This document shows, piece after piece, positions 32,115-40,414 of a stretch of DNA of 64,000 bases. This stretch comes from Ramlibacter albus (lineage in GTDB: Bacteria > Pseudomonadota > Gammaproteobacteria > Burkholderiales > Burkholderiaceae_C): the NCBI RefSeq assembly GCF_014297445.1, contig NZ_JACORU010000003.1, positions 186,001 through 250,000 on the forward strand, written 5' to 3'. Below the pieces are notes generated by a model. It saw nothing but the letters and a program-made list of their open reading frames with translations. It was not told the origin of the DNA and did no database searches. A program made the translations under genes and the position numbers. Position 1 is the stretch's first letter. Every line of letters starts with the position of its first letter.

Positions 32115-33544
32115 TTCTTGCTCGGGCGCTGCCAGTTCTCGACGGCGACCTGCTTGCCGCGCGCCACCGACAGCACGCCCGGCGCCGTGTCCTTGGTGAT
32201 CACCGACCCCGCGCCGACGGTGCCGCCCGCGCCCAGCCGCACCGGTGCGACCAGCACGCTGTTGCTGCCGACGTGCACGTCCGCCTCGATCACGGTGCGG
32301 TGCTTGTTGGCGCCGTCGTAGTTGGCGGTGATGCTGCCCGCGCCGTAGTTGACGCGCTCGCCGACGATGGCGTCACCCAGGTACGCGAGGTGGTTGGCCT
32401 TGGAGCCGCCCGCCATCGTGGTGTTCTTGATCTCCACGAAGTTACCCACGTGCACGTCCGGCCCGAGGTTCGCACCCGGCCGCAGCCGCGCGAACGGGCC
32501 CACGCGCGCGTTCTGGCCCACCTGGGCGCCCGAGCGCTCGCCCGCGATGTGCGTGTAGGGCTCGATCACCGCGCCCGCCTCGATCCGCGCGTTGGAGATG
32601 ATGCAGTTCGCGCCGATGGTCACGCCGTCGCCGAGCCAGACGGTGCCTTCGAAGATGCAGTTGATGTCGATCTCGACGTCGGTGCCGCAGACGATCTTGC
32701 CGCGCAGGTCGAAGCGCTCCGGGTCCGCGAGGCGCACACCCTGCTCCATCAGCTGCTGCGCCTGCCGGGTCTGGTAGGTGCGCTCCAGCACCGCGAGTTG
32801 CCGCGCGCTGTTCACGCCGTCCACCTGCAGCGGGTCCACGGCCTTCACGGCCACGACGTCGGCACCGTCCTTGACGGCGAGCGCGATGATGTCGGTGAGG
32901 TAGTACTCACCTTGCGCGTTCTTGTTGGTCAGCTTGGCGAGCCAACGCTTGAGCACCGAGGTGGGCACGGCCATGAAGCCGGTGTAGACCTCGTTGATCT
33001 GCTTCTGCTCTTCCGTCGCGTCCTTGTGCTCGACGATGCCCCACACCGCGTTGCCGCTGCGGATGATGCGGCCGTAGCCGGTGGGGTCGGGCATGTCCAC
33101 GCTGAGCAGCACGACGCGCTCGCCGGCGCAGCGGTCGATCAGCGCCTGCAAGGTGCCGGACTGGATCAGCGGCACGTCGCCGTTGAGGATGAGCGTGATG
33201 CCGCTGTCGCCGAGCGCGGGCACGGCCTGCTGCACGGCGTGGCCGGTGCCCAGCTGCGGCTCCTGCCGCACGAAGATGGGCGCCGGGCGGCGCGCCTGCA
33301 CGCTGGCCAGCGTGCAGGCCAGCTCGACGTCGTCGCCGCCGTGCCCGGTCACGATGATCACCCGCCGCGCATCCATGCCATTGGCGGTCTCCAGGACGTG
33401 CTCGATGAGCGGGCGGCCGGCCAAACGGTGCAACACTTTGGGCTTGCGGCTCTTCATGCGGGTGCCCTTGCCCGCTGCCATGATGACGATGTCCACTTCC
33501 GACGAGCGGATGCCTTTTTGATGAATGACCAGATCGACCGTCAT
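32111..33544 (-). CDS. glmU: Bifunctional GlcN-1-P acetyltransferase / GlcNAc-1-P uridyltransferase
   Basis: Makes UDP-GlcNAc in the cytoplasm. The 477 residues have an N-terminal uridyltransferase domain with the nucleotide loop IMAAGKGTRMKSRKPKVLH and a C-terminal left-handed beta-helix of hexapeptide repeats (from about 270) that carries the acetyltransferase site, with the conserved KNTTMAGGSKANHLAYLGD region. The ATG at 33544 gives an N-terminus slightly longer than usual (MTVDLVIHQKG before the conserved start). It is divergent from a lipoprotein gene across 18 bases. Confidence 0.96.
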   Translation of the reverse strand: MTVDLVIHQKGIRSSEVDIVIMAAGKGTRMKSRKPKVLHRLAGRPLIEHVLETANGMDARRVIIVTGHGGDDVELACTLASVQARRPAPIFVRQEPQLGTGHAVQQAVPALGDSGITLILNGDVPLIQSGTLQALIDRCAGERVVLLSVDMPDPTGYGRIIRSGNAVWGIVEHKDATEEQKQINEVYTGFMAVPTSVLKRWLAKLTNKNAQGEYYLTDIIALAVKDGADVVAVKAVDPLQVDGVNSARQLAVLERTYQTRQAQQLMEQGVRLADPERFDLRGKIVCGTDVEIDINCIFEGTVWLGDGVTIGANCIISNARIEAGAVIEPYTHIAGERSGAQVGQNARVGPFARLRPGANLGPDVHVGNFVEIKNTTMAGGSKANHLAYLGDAIVGERVNYGAGSITANYDGANKHRTVIEADVHVGSNSVLVAPVRLGAGGTVGAGSVITKDTAPGVLSVARGKQVAVENWQRPSKN

Positions 33545-33562
33545 AGCCTGTCCTCTCGAGTG

Positions 33563-34435
33563 ATGCGCGGATCGCGAAGCCTGCCCGGCATTATGTTCTT
33601 GCTGCTGTGCGTTGCGATGCTCCCCGGCTGCAGCACGTTGAAGCTGGCCTACAACACCCTGCCCGAAGTCGCATATTGGTGGTTCGATGGCTACGGCGAC
33701 TTCAGCGACGAGCAGGCGCCGCGGGTGCGCGAGGAGCTGGCGCGGCTGCAGGCCTGGCACCGCGCCAACGAGCTGCCCAAGCTGGCCGAGATGCTGGGGC
33801 GGATGGAGCAGGCGGCCCCCGGCTCGGTGACACCGCAGCAGGCTTGCGCGTTCACCGCCGAAGCGCAGGCGCGCCTCGTCGCGGTCGCGGAGTATGCAGA
33901 GCCGGCGGCGGCCGGCCTGGCCGCGACGCTGGCGCCGGCGCAGGTGCAGCACGTCGAGCGCCGCTTTGCCAAGCGCAACGCCGAGTGGCGCAAGGAGTGG
34001 ATCGACCCGGCCCCCGCGGAACGGCAGGAAAAGCGGTTCAAGCAGTTCAGTGACCGCCTGGAGTCGCTCTACGGCCCGCTGGAGGAACCGCAGCGCGCCG
34101 TGCTGCGCCGCGGGGTCGCGCAGTCCGTTTTCGACCCGCAGCGGGCACTGGTGGAGTGGCAGCGCCGCCAGACGGACCTGCTGCAGGTATTGCGGCAGAT
34201 GCACGAGCGCCCGGCCAATCCGCAGTTCGCGCGCACCGCGCTGCAAGGCTGGCGCGAGCGCGTGCTGCGCTCACCGGACGCGGCTTATCGCAAGTACCAG
34301 CAGGAGCTGCTGGACGAGAACTGCCGCATGTTCGCGGCGATTCATGAAAGCACGAACGCCGACCAGCGCGGGCGTGCCGCGCGGCGGCTGCGGGCGTGGC
34401 AGCGCGACCTGAAGGAGCTGGCCGCGCCGCAATAG
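33563..34435 (+). CDS. DUF6279-type lipoprotein
   Basis: 290-residue predicted lipoprotein. The signal ends in MLPGC with the acylated cysteine near residue 23, followed by STLKLAYNTLPEVAYWWFDG, which is the hallmark of the DUF6279 family. The rest is helical and charged. The role of the family is unknown to me. It is divergent from glmU with only 18 bases between start codons, so the promoters must overlap the neighbouring coding region. Confidence 0.8.
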   Translation: MRGSRSLPGIMFLLLCVAMLPGCSTLKLAYNTLPEVAYWWFDGYGDFSDEQAPRVREELARLQAWHRANELPKLAEMLGRMEQAAPGSVTPQQACAFTAEAQARLVAVAEYAEPAAAGLAATLAPAQVQHVERRFAKRNAEWRKEWIDPAPAERQEKRFKQFSDRLESLYGPLEEPQRAVLRRGVAQSVFDPQRALVEWQRRQTDLLQVLRQMHERPANPQFARTALQGWRERVLRSPDAAYRKYQQELLDENCRMFAAIHESTNADQRGRAARRLRAWQRDLKELAAPQ

Positions 34436-34443
34436 GCGTTTTT

Positions 34444-34755
34444 CTAGCGCTCGCCCTTGGAGTGCGATTTGCCCTCGCGCTCGGCTTCTTCCAGTTCGCG
34501 CGCTTCGTCGTCAGAACGCGGCTTCGCGTTCTCGGCGTCCTTCTGCACGTCGGCGTTCTTCAGGTAGTCGCCGATGTCCTTCTGGTAGTTCTTCGTGGCG
34601 CTATAGCTGCCCTCGCCTTCGACCTGCGAGCCGCCCTGCTGCGCCTGCGGCTTGTTCTGGAAGTCGGTGGAGCCGGACTGCTGCTGCTGGCGGTCTCCGT
34701 GCGCCGCGGGTTGCTGCTGCTGCAGCGGGCGGGGCGTGTTCTTGTCGTGTTGCAT
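34444..34755 (-). CDS. Small, very hydrophilic glutamine-rich protein
   Basis: 103 residues with no hydrophobic core: a glutamine-rich N-terminal half (LQQQQPAAHGDRQQQQSGST) and a charged lysine/glutamate C-terminal half ending EREGKSHSKGER. Such composition suggests an intrinsically disordered, possibly stress-related protein; no family is recognised. A clear AGGAG ribosome-binding site lies nine bases before the ATG at 34755, which supports it being real. Confidence 0.6.
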   Translation of the reverse strand: MQHDKNTPRPLQQQQPAAHGDRQQQQSGSTDFQNKPQAQQGGSQVEGEGSYSATKNYQKDIGDYLKNADVQKDAENAKPRSDDEARELEEAEREGKSHSKGER

Positions 34756-34817
34756 GACGGGTACTCCTGGATATGCCCCAGCTTAGGGAGCACGTCACTA
34801 TCCCGGTGCCGTCCGCC

Positions 34818-34837
34818 AACCGACCGCCGTGTCGGTT
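34818..34837. terminator. Palindromic hairpin downstream of the metallo-beta-lactamase-fold gene
   Basis: AACCGAC (34818-34824) and GTCGGTT (34831-34837) form a 7-bp stem with a six-base loop, 14 bases past the stop of the minus-strand gene. The T-tract on that strand is poor, so terminator function is uncertain. Nothing else is seen in the 34756-34850 gap beyond the upstream gene's ribosome-binding site. Confidence 0.3.
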
Positions 34838-34850
34838 TTCGCCTACAAGC

Positions 34851-35813
34851 TCATCCGGCCTGCAAGGAGGCCCACATCTCTTTGTCTCGCTCCGCCGTCC
34901 AGATGCGTGGGTTCTTGATTCCACGCGCCTCGTCGTAGGCCCGGCTCACGTCGAACGGCAGGCAGTGCTCGTAGATGAAAACGTGGCCGAAAACAGGGTC
35001 CATGGACTTGCGGGTGTGTTCCATCGCCGCCTTGAGGTCCATGTTCGCGGCGGCCGCTTCCTTCGCGCAGCGGTAGAGCGTCTCCACCCAGCGCTTGGTG
35101 TAGTCGAGCGCCTTGTTCACGTTGGCGCTGCCCTTCATGGCTTCGCCGCGGCCCGGCACGATGGCTTCGGCGCCGAGGGCGCGCAGCGCTTCGAGCGTGG
35201 CCGGCCACTCTTCCAGTTGCGCGTCGCCGGTGTAGACACCGGCCTCGTACTCCACGAGGTCGCCGGAGAACAGCACCTTCTCCTCTTCGACCCAGGCGAT
35301 CGTGTCCCCGCGCGTGTGGCCGGCGCCGGGCGACCAGATCTGCACCTTCACGCCGCCCAGGTCCACCGTGAGCTTGCCGTCCGTGACGAGCGTGGGCCAG
35401 GTGAGGCCCGGCACGGTCTCCGCGTTGCGGAACAGGCGCGGGAAGCGCTCCATCTCGGACTGCATGTCCTCCTTGCCGCGCTCGACGATCAGTTCGTACG
35501 TGCCGCGGCTGGCGATCACCTCGCTCGCGCCTTCGTCGAAGTACGCGCTCGCGCCCAGCACGCGCACGGCGTGGTAATGCGTGAGCAGCACGTACTTGAT
35601 CGGCTTGTCGCTCACGGTGCGGATGCGCGCGATCAGGTCGCGCGCCATCGCGGGCGTAGCGGTGGCGTCGCTCACCATGATGAACTTGTCGCCGATGATC
35701 ACGCCGGAGTTGGGGTCGCCCTCCGCCGTGTACGCCCAGCAGTGCGCCGACAACTGCTCGAAGGTGATCTTCTTGTCGGCCAGGTCGGCCTGGCTCGCGA
35801 AGGCTTTGCTCAT
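34851..35813 (-). CDS. Metallo-beta-lactamase-fold protein with altered metal motif
   Basis: 320 residues with an N-terminal MBL fold. The usual HxHxDH motif reads HYHAVR here (in LLTHYHAVRVLGA), keeping the two first histidines but losing the aspartate and third histidine. The later ligand histidine is present in AGHTRGD, and the phosphate-site aspartate in FSGDLVEYEAG. A mononuclear site or a non-hydrolytic role is possible. The C-terminal helical part (from about 240) is of unknown function. A TAGAAT box ends seven bases before the ATG. It follows a TetR regulator and gluconokinase, probably in the same direction of transcription. Confidence 0.8.
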   Translation of the reverse strand: MSKAFASQADLADKKITFEQLSAHCWAYTAEGDPNSGVIIGDKFIMVSDATATPAMARDLIARIRTVSDKPIKYVLLTHYHAVRVLGASAYFDEGASEVIASRGTYELIVERGKEDMQSEMERFPRLFRNAETVPGLTWPTLVTDGKLTVDLGGVKVQIWSPGAGHTRGDTIAWVEEEKVLFSGDLVEYEAGVYTGDAQLEEWPATLEALRALGAEAIVPGRGEAMKGSANVNKALDYTKRWVETLYRCAKEAAAANMDLKAAMEHTRKSMDPVFGHVFIYEHCLPFDVSRAYDEARGIKNPRIWTAERDKEMWASLQAG

Positions 35814-35820
35814 GAAAGGA

Positions 35821-35826
35821 ATTCTA
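35821..35826 (-). promoter_or_regulatory. -10 box of the metallo-beta-lactamase-fold gene
   Basis: On the minus strand TAGAAT ends seven bases before the ATG at 35813. It overlaps the stop codon of the upstream gluconokinase gene, so this gene can be transcribed separately, probably without a leader. Confidence 0.4.
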
Positions 35827-36315
35827 CGGACGCAGGCCCGCGAGTGCGCGCTCGACGACATCGGTCAGCGGCGCGGATGCGTCAACCACGACAACACCCG
35901 GCTCGCCGGAGGGGTCTTCGAGCGCCGCAAACTGGCTGGTGACCAGGCTGGGCGGGTAGAAGTGGTCAGTCCGCGCTGCGACACGCGCTGCCGCCTGTTC
36001 GGGCGTCAGCGCGAGGTGCACGAAGCGCAGCCCCGCCGCGCCCGTGCGCAACGTGTCGCGGTAGGCGCGCTTCAAGGCCGAGCAGGTCAGCACCGCGCCT
36101 TGCGGGCGCGCCGCCAGTTCGGCTGCCAGCGTCCGCAGCCACCCGGCGCGGTCGGCATCGTCCAGCGGCACGCCGCGGCGCATCTTGTCGACGTTGGACG
36201 CCGGGTGGAAATCGTCGCCCTCCACGAGCGGCAGCTGCAGCGCCCGCGCAAGCCGCGCGCCCACTTCGCTCTTGCCGCAGCCGGCCACGCCCATCACGAC
36301 GACGTGCATCGTCAC
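35824..36315 (-). CDS. Gluconokinase, GntK/IdnK type
   Basis: Phosphorylates D-gluconate to 6-phosphogluconate in the cytoplasm. The 163 residues have the Walker A loop GVAGCGKSE (9-17), the family segment EGDDFHPASNVDKMRRGVPL and the lid region CSALKRAYRDTLR. The GTG at 36315 overlaps the stop of the upstream TetR gene as GTGA; an ATG two codons later is also possible. The TetR regulator and this kinase are probably one transcript. Confidence 0.9.
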   Translation of the reverse strand: MTMHVVVMGVAGCGKSEVGARLARALQLPLVEGDDFHPASNVDKMRRGVPLDDADRAGWLRTLAAELAARPQGAVLTCSALKRAYRDTLRTGAAGLRFVHLALTPEQAAARVAARTDHFYPPSLVTSQFAALEDPSGEPGVVVVDASAPLTDVVERALAGLRP

Positions 36316-36920
36316 GCAGCCGCCCCGTCGAGCCCGCGTTCGAGCATGCCGATCACTTCCTCGGCGAACTGCGCATAACTCATGGGGCCGCCGGGGCGCA
36401 GCCAGGTGAAGGTCCAGTTGATCATGCCGAACAGCATCATGGTCACCGCGGTCTGGTTGCGGCTGTCCATCCGCTTCGGGTAGGCGCGGCGCAGGAAGCG
36501 CGTGACGGCGGCGACGATGTCGCGCTGGCGGTCGAGGATCAGGTCGCGCTGCGTGTCGGAGAGGAACTTCGTGTCATGCAGCAGCGCGATGTGGCGCGTG
36601 GCGGAGTGCTCGTATTCCTCGAGGAAGACGCGCACCAGCTCATGGACCGCGGCGCGGTCGTCGAGGCTGCGCCGCTGCGCGGTCGCCTCCACCTGGCCGA
36701 TGATGGCCAGCAGGCGCTGGGTGTAGCGATCCAGCAGGTCGTAGAGGATCGCTTCCTTGCTCTCGTAATAGTGATACAGGCGCGCCTTCGACGTGCCGCA
36801 GGCCGCCGCGATGTCGTTCATGCTGGCAGCCGCGTAGCTGCGGTCGGCAAAGCACTGCGCCGCGACGTCGAGGATCTCGTCGCGGCGCAGTTCGTGCTGT
36901 GAGCTCTTGGGCCGCGCCAT
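36312..36920 (-). CDS. TetR/AcrR family transcriptional regulator
   Basis: 202 residues. The N-terminal helix-turn-helix (about 28-50, ASMNDIAAACGTSKARLYHYYESKE) is typical of TetR regulators; the C-terminal part (KFLSDTQRDLILDRQRDIVA onwards) resembles regulators with a TetR_C_17/33-type ligand domain found near fatty-acid or acyl-CoA genes. Its target is not evident here. It overlaps the gluconokinase start by four bases. Confidence 0.88.
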   Translation of the reverse strand: MARPKSSQHELRRDEILDVAAQCFADRSYAAASMNDIAAACGTSKARLYHYYESKEAILYDLLDRYTQRLLAIIGQVEATAQRRSLDDRAAVHELVRVFLEEYEHSATRHIALLHDTKFLSDTQRDLILDRQRDIVAAVTRFLRRAYPKRMDSRNQTAVTMMLFGMINWTFTWLRPGGPMSYAQFAEEVIGMLERGLDGAAA

Positions 36921-36937
36921 GCGGCCCGATCATACGG

Positions 36938-37426
36938 TCAGGCTTTGCAGTGGGCGCTCAGGTGGCGCGGCATCGGCGCGCGTTGCGGCGGCAACACGGT
37001 CGCCACCACGGCGCGCACCAGCACCACCACGACGCTCGCCGCGGCGTGGACGCCCAGGGCCACGGCGATGCGCAGGTCCGCGAGCGGCTTCATCACGTCC
37101 GCGAAACGGATCCGCGGCAGGCGCGCCGGCGCCACGATCGGGTCCCACGTGAAGTAGGCGGAGTGGTTGCGGCCCCAGGGCTCCACCACCACGCGCTCGC
37201 CGGCCGCGATGCGGACGGTGTCGCCGACCTCGACGAAGTGGTCGCCCATGGCGCGCGGCGTGCCCTCGTGCGGGCCGTCGAAGGTGGCCCACAGCGTGCC
37301 GTGGGCGACGCGCAGGATGCCGTCCTGCAGCGGCTGCAGCGTGATCGCGCGGCCGGCACCCAGCTTCCACGTGCCGGGCAGGGCGGGGGCGGCGGATTGA
37401 TGCAGGGTCGTGGCTTGCGCGGTCAT
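36938..37426 (-). CDS. DUF2917 protein with a C-terminal membrane segment
   Basis: 162 residues. The N-terminal two thirds is a small cupin-like beta domain of the DUF2917 family (LPGTWKLGAGRAITLQPL, LWATFDGPHEGTPR, GDHFVEVGDTVRI). A hydrophobic helix at about 125-150 (IAVALGVHAAASVVVVLVRAV) may anchor it. The divergent LysR gene next door is a recurrent partner of DUF2917 genes in Burkholderiales and probably regulates it. Function unknown. Confidence 0.75.
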   Translation of the reverse strand: MTAQATTLHQSAAPALPGTWKLGAGRAITLQPLQDGILRVAHGTLWATFDGPHEGTPRAMGDHFVEVGDTVRIAAGERVVVEPWGRNHSAYFTWDPIVAPARLPRIRFADVMKPLADLRIAVALGVHAAASVVVVLVRAVVATVLPPQRAPMPRHLSAHCKA

Positions 37427-37563
37427 CGCAGTTCTCCAGTGAAGCGTTTTCGGCATTGAATGATCGTTCACGCCCGCTTGGCAGTCCAATGAAATACGGC
37501 TAACCTTTTGATTCCGGATTCGCATCAATCCGCCAGCGCCTCCTGTCAAAAGCCGACACGCCC

Positions 37564-38547
37564 ATGCAGCACTCTCAGACCCATTTGCGCACCCGCCCGA
37601 TCTCCGCCGGCCACCTGCGCGCGTTCGAGGCGGTGGCCCGCCACCTCAATTTCCGCGCGGCGGCGGAGGAGATGGCACTCACCCAGTCCGCCGTCAGCCG
37701 GCAGATCCAGTCGCTCGAAGACGAAGTGGGCGTGAGCCTGTTCCTGCGGCACACGCGCGCGGTCGAACTCACGAGCGCGGGCGCGCAGCTGCTGATGGCG
37801 GTGTCGCAATCGCTGCCGCGCATCGACAACGCGGTGCGCACCATCCGCCAGAGCGCGGGGCGGCGCGCGGTGTCCCTCACCACCTTTGCGTCGTTCGCGT
37901 CGATGTGGCTCATCCCGCGCATGGAGCAGTTCCAGCGCGACAACCCGGAGATCGACATCCGCATCGACGCCAGCGATTCGACGGTGGACCTCGAGATCGC
38001 GGACGTGGACCTGGCGCTTCGCTACGGGCCCATGGCGTCGATGCCGACGAATGCCGTGAGGTTGTTCGGCGAACAGCTCACCCCGGTGGCGAGCCCGTGG
38101 CTCGTGAAGAGCGGGCCGCCGCTGAAGAAGCCGGCCGACGTGGCGCAGTTCACGCTGATCGAAGCCGGTGACGCGCACCAGACCCACCTCGAGTGGCTGA
38201 CGTGGCGGCGCTGGTTCGACGAGCATGGCCTGAACAAGCTGCAGCCCAAGCGCTGGCTCTATTTCAATTACGCCTACCAGATGGTGCAGGCGGCGCTCAC
38301 CGGGCAGGGCGTCGTGCTTGCGCGCCTGCCGCTGGTGGCCGAGGCGCTCGCCAACGGAGACCTCGTGGAGGTGATGCCCAAACTGCGCATGGATTCGCCG
38401 ATGGCCTACTGGCTGGTCGTGGGGCCGAGGAGCGGCCACCGGCCGGAGATCAAGTCCTTCTGCGAATGGCTGATGGCGCAGAGCAAGATCACGCGGCAGA
38501 CGATCGGCGAGGTGCCGGACCCGGACACGATCGACGACCTGGATTGA
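37564..38547 (+). CDS. LysR family transcriptional regulator
   Basis: 327 residues with an N-terminal winged helix-turn-helix (about 14-75, GHLRAFEAVARHLNFRAAAE with LTQSAVSRQIQSLED) and a C-terminal periplasmic-binding-protein-like effector domain (from about 100), closest in style to GcvA regulators. It is divergent from the DUF2917 gene across 137 bases that would hold its operator. It ends at a 71-base palindromic repeat. Confidence 0.92.
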   Translation: MQHSQTHLRTRPISAGHLRAFEAVARHLNFRAAAEEMALTQSAVSRQIQSLEDEVGVSLFLRHTRAVELTSAGAQLLMAVSQSLPRIDNAVRTIRQSAGRRAVSLTTFASFASMWLIPRMEQFQRDNPEIDIRIDASDSTVDLEIADVDLALRYGPMASMPTNAVRLFGEQLTPVASPWLVKSGPPLKKPADVAQFTLIEAGDAHQTHLEWLTWRRWFDEHGLNKLQPKRWLYFNYAYQMVQAALTGQGVVLARLPLVAEALANGDLVEVMPKLRMDSPMAYWLVVGPRSGHRPEIKSFCEWLMAQSKITRQTIGEVPDPDTIDDLD

Positions 38548-38554
38548 GGATGTT

Positions 38555-38625
38555 GTCATGCCGGGCTCGACCCGGCATCCATCGTGGCGCGCCGCCATGG
38601 ACCCCGGGTCAAGCCCGGGGTGACA
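38555..38625 (+). repeat. 71-base palindromic (REP-like) repeat, copy 1
   Basis: The element begins GTCATGCCGGG and ends CCCGGGGTGACA. It has two hairpin arms, TGCCGGG/CCCGGCA with a CTCGA loop and ACCCCGGG/CCCGGGGT with a TCAAG loop, plus complementary ends. A second copy of the same length and orientation is at 59465-59535. It lies between a convergent gene pair and supplies the last four codons and the stop of the ABC exporter gene. Confidence 0.85.
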
Positions 38626-40414
38626 GCTCTTCTTCCTCGAGCTGCTGCAGCAGGTAGAGACGCTGGTAGAGGCCGCCGTCGATGGCCATCAGCTCGGAGT
38701 GCGTCCCCAGCTCCGCGATCCGCCCGTGGTTCAGCACCACGATCCTGTCCGCATCGCGGATGGTCGAGAGCCGATGCGCGATCGCGACCACCGTCACCTT
38801 GCCGCGCAGCGCCGTCAGCGCACGCTGCACCACCTGCTCGGTCTCCGAATCGATGTGCGACGTCGCTTCGTCCAGCAACAGGATGCGCGGCTCCCCCGCC
38901 AGCGCCCGCGCGATCGCGATCAACTGCTTCTGCCCCACGGAAAGCCGCGCCCCGCCTTCACCCAGCGGCGTGTCGTAGCCCCGCTCCAGCCCCACGATGA
39001 AGTCGTGCGCATGCGCGGCGCGCGCGGCGGCCTCCACCTGCGCATCCGTGAGCTTGCGCCCCATCGCGATGTTCTCGCGCGCGCTGGCCGCGAGCAGGAA
39101 CGGGTCCTGCGGCACCAGCCCCACGCGGTCGCGGAAATGGTCTTCGCCGATCGTGTCCAGCGGCGCGCCGTCGATGCGGATGCTCCCCGGCGGCGCGACA
39201 TAGAAGCGCAGCAGCAGCGACAGCAGGGTGCTCTTGCCGCTGCCCGTGTGCCCCACGATCCCGTGGAAGCTGCCCGGCTCGATGCGCAAATCGAGGCCAT
39301 GCAGCACGCGCCGCCCCGGCAGGTACTCGAAATCGAGGTGCTCGATCGCGATGCCGCCTTCGGTGATGCGCCCCTCCTTCGTGGCAACCGGCGTCTCCGC
39401 CTCCTTGAGCAGCGTGTGCACGCGCGCCGCCCCCACCATCGCCTGCTGCAGCTGCGAGAACTGCATCGTGATCTGGATCAGCGGCTCGGTGACGCGCGAC
39501 ACGTAGTTGATGAACGCATACAGCACGCCCACCTCCAGCGCGCTGAGCGTGCCGAACACCCAGATCACCACCGCCAGCAGCAGCACGTTGAGGAAGTCCA
39601 GGACCGGCCGCAGCAGCCACGCGTTGGCGCGCAGCTCGCGCTGGCGCGACTGGTAGTGCGCACCGTTGGTGCCTGCGAACTTCTGCGCGAACCGCAGCGT
39701 GGCGTTGCTGGCCTGCAGCACGGCCATGCCGGCGATCGACTCCGCGACCTGCGCGTTCAGCTCGCTGCGCAGCTCGCGCGTGCGCGCGACCGCGGGCGCC
39801 GACAGGCGCTGGTAGAGCGACACGATCAGCGCCATCGCAGGCGCGAGCGTCAGCACGATCAGCATCAGCCGCCAGTCCAGCCAGAACATCGCGGCCATCG
39901 CGCCCAGCAGCACGATCACGCTGTCCAGCATGACGAAGAGCACCTGCACGTAGAGCGTCTTCACCGCCTCGGTGTCGTTCGTCACGCGGCTCACCAGCTG
40001 GCCGGTGATCGCGCGGTCGAAGAACGACATCGGCAGGCGCAGCACGTGGCCGAACACCCGCTCGCGGATGCGCTGCACCGAGCGCATCGCAAGCCCGGCG
40101 AGGCGCACGAGCTGCAGGTAGCGCACGCAGGTGGCCACAATGCCCGCGACGAGCGCGCCACCGAGCAGCGCCGCGATGCCGAATGCTTCGGCGTGATGCG
40201 GCAGCAGGTAGTTGTCGATGAAGGCCTTGCCGAGCAGCGGGCCCAGCGCTTCGAGCCCGGCCGCCAGCAGCAGCCAGGCCACCGCGCGGTGCAAGTGGCG
40301 GCGCTCGGGCTGCACGGCCTCGTACAGCAGGCGCGCGGCATCACCGACCGTGCGGCGGCCGCCCCTTTCGGCGCCGGGCGCCAACCCTTCGGCGACGGCG
40401 GAATCAGCTTGCAT
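38609..40414 (-). CDS. ABC exporter subunit with consensus ATPase residues (MdlB-like)
   Basis: 601-residue half-transporter: six membrane segments (about 45-320) and an ATPase domain. Walker A is GHTGSGKST, the signature is the unusual LSVGQ, Walker B is ILLLDEATS with the catalytic glutamate, and the switch is AHRLS. It pairs with the 580-residue half-transporter it overlaps by 11 bases, probably as an inner-membrane multidrug or lipid exporter. Its last codons (SPRA and stop) come from the 71-base repeat, so the original C-terminus may have been replaced. Confidence 0.9.
   Translation of the reverse strand: MQADSAVAEGLAPGAERGGRRTVGDAARLLYEAVQPERRHLHRAVAWLLLAAGLEALGPLLGKAFIDNYLLPHHAEAFGIAALLGGALVAGIVATCVRYLQLVRLAGLAMRSVQRIRERVFGHVLRLPMSFFDRAITGQLVSRVTNDTEAVKTLYVQVLFVMLDSVIVLLGAMAAMFWLDWRLMLIVLTLAPAMALIVSLYQRLSAPAVARTRELRSELNAQVAESIAGMAVLQASNATLRFAQKFAGTNGAHYQSRQRELRANAWLLRPVLDFLNVLLLAVVIWVFGTLSALEVGVLYAFINYVSRVTEPLIQITMQFSQLQQAMVGAARVHTLLKEAETPVATKEGRITEGGIAIEHLDFEYLPGRRVLHGLDLRIEPGSFHGIVGHTGSGKSTLLSLLLRFYVAPPGSIRIDGAPLDTIGEDHFRDRVGLVPQDPFLLAASARENIAMGRKLTDAQVEAAARAAHAHDFIVGLERGYDTPLGEGGARLSVGQKQLIAIARALAGEPRILLLDEATSHIDSETEQVVQRALTALRGKVTVVAIAHRLSTIRDADRIVVLNHGRIAELGTHSELMAIDGGLYQRLYLLQQLEEEELSPRA

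Noticed and set aside
31739..33562. Long plus-strand frame leading into the DUF6279 lipoprotein
   Set aside because: It is antisense to glmU and overlaps the Lrp gene; the lipoprotein signal begins only at 33563.
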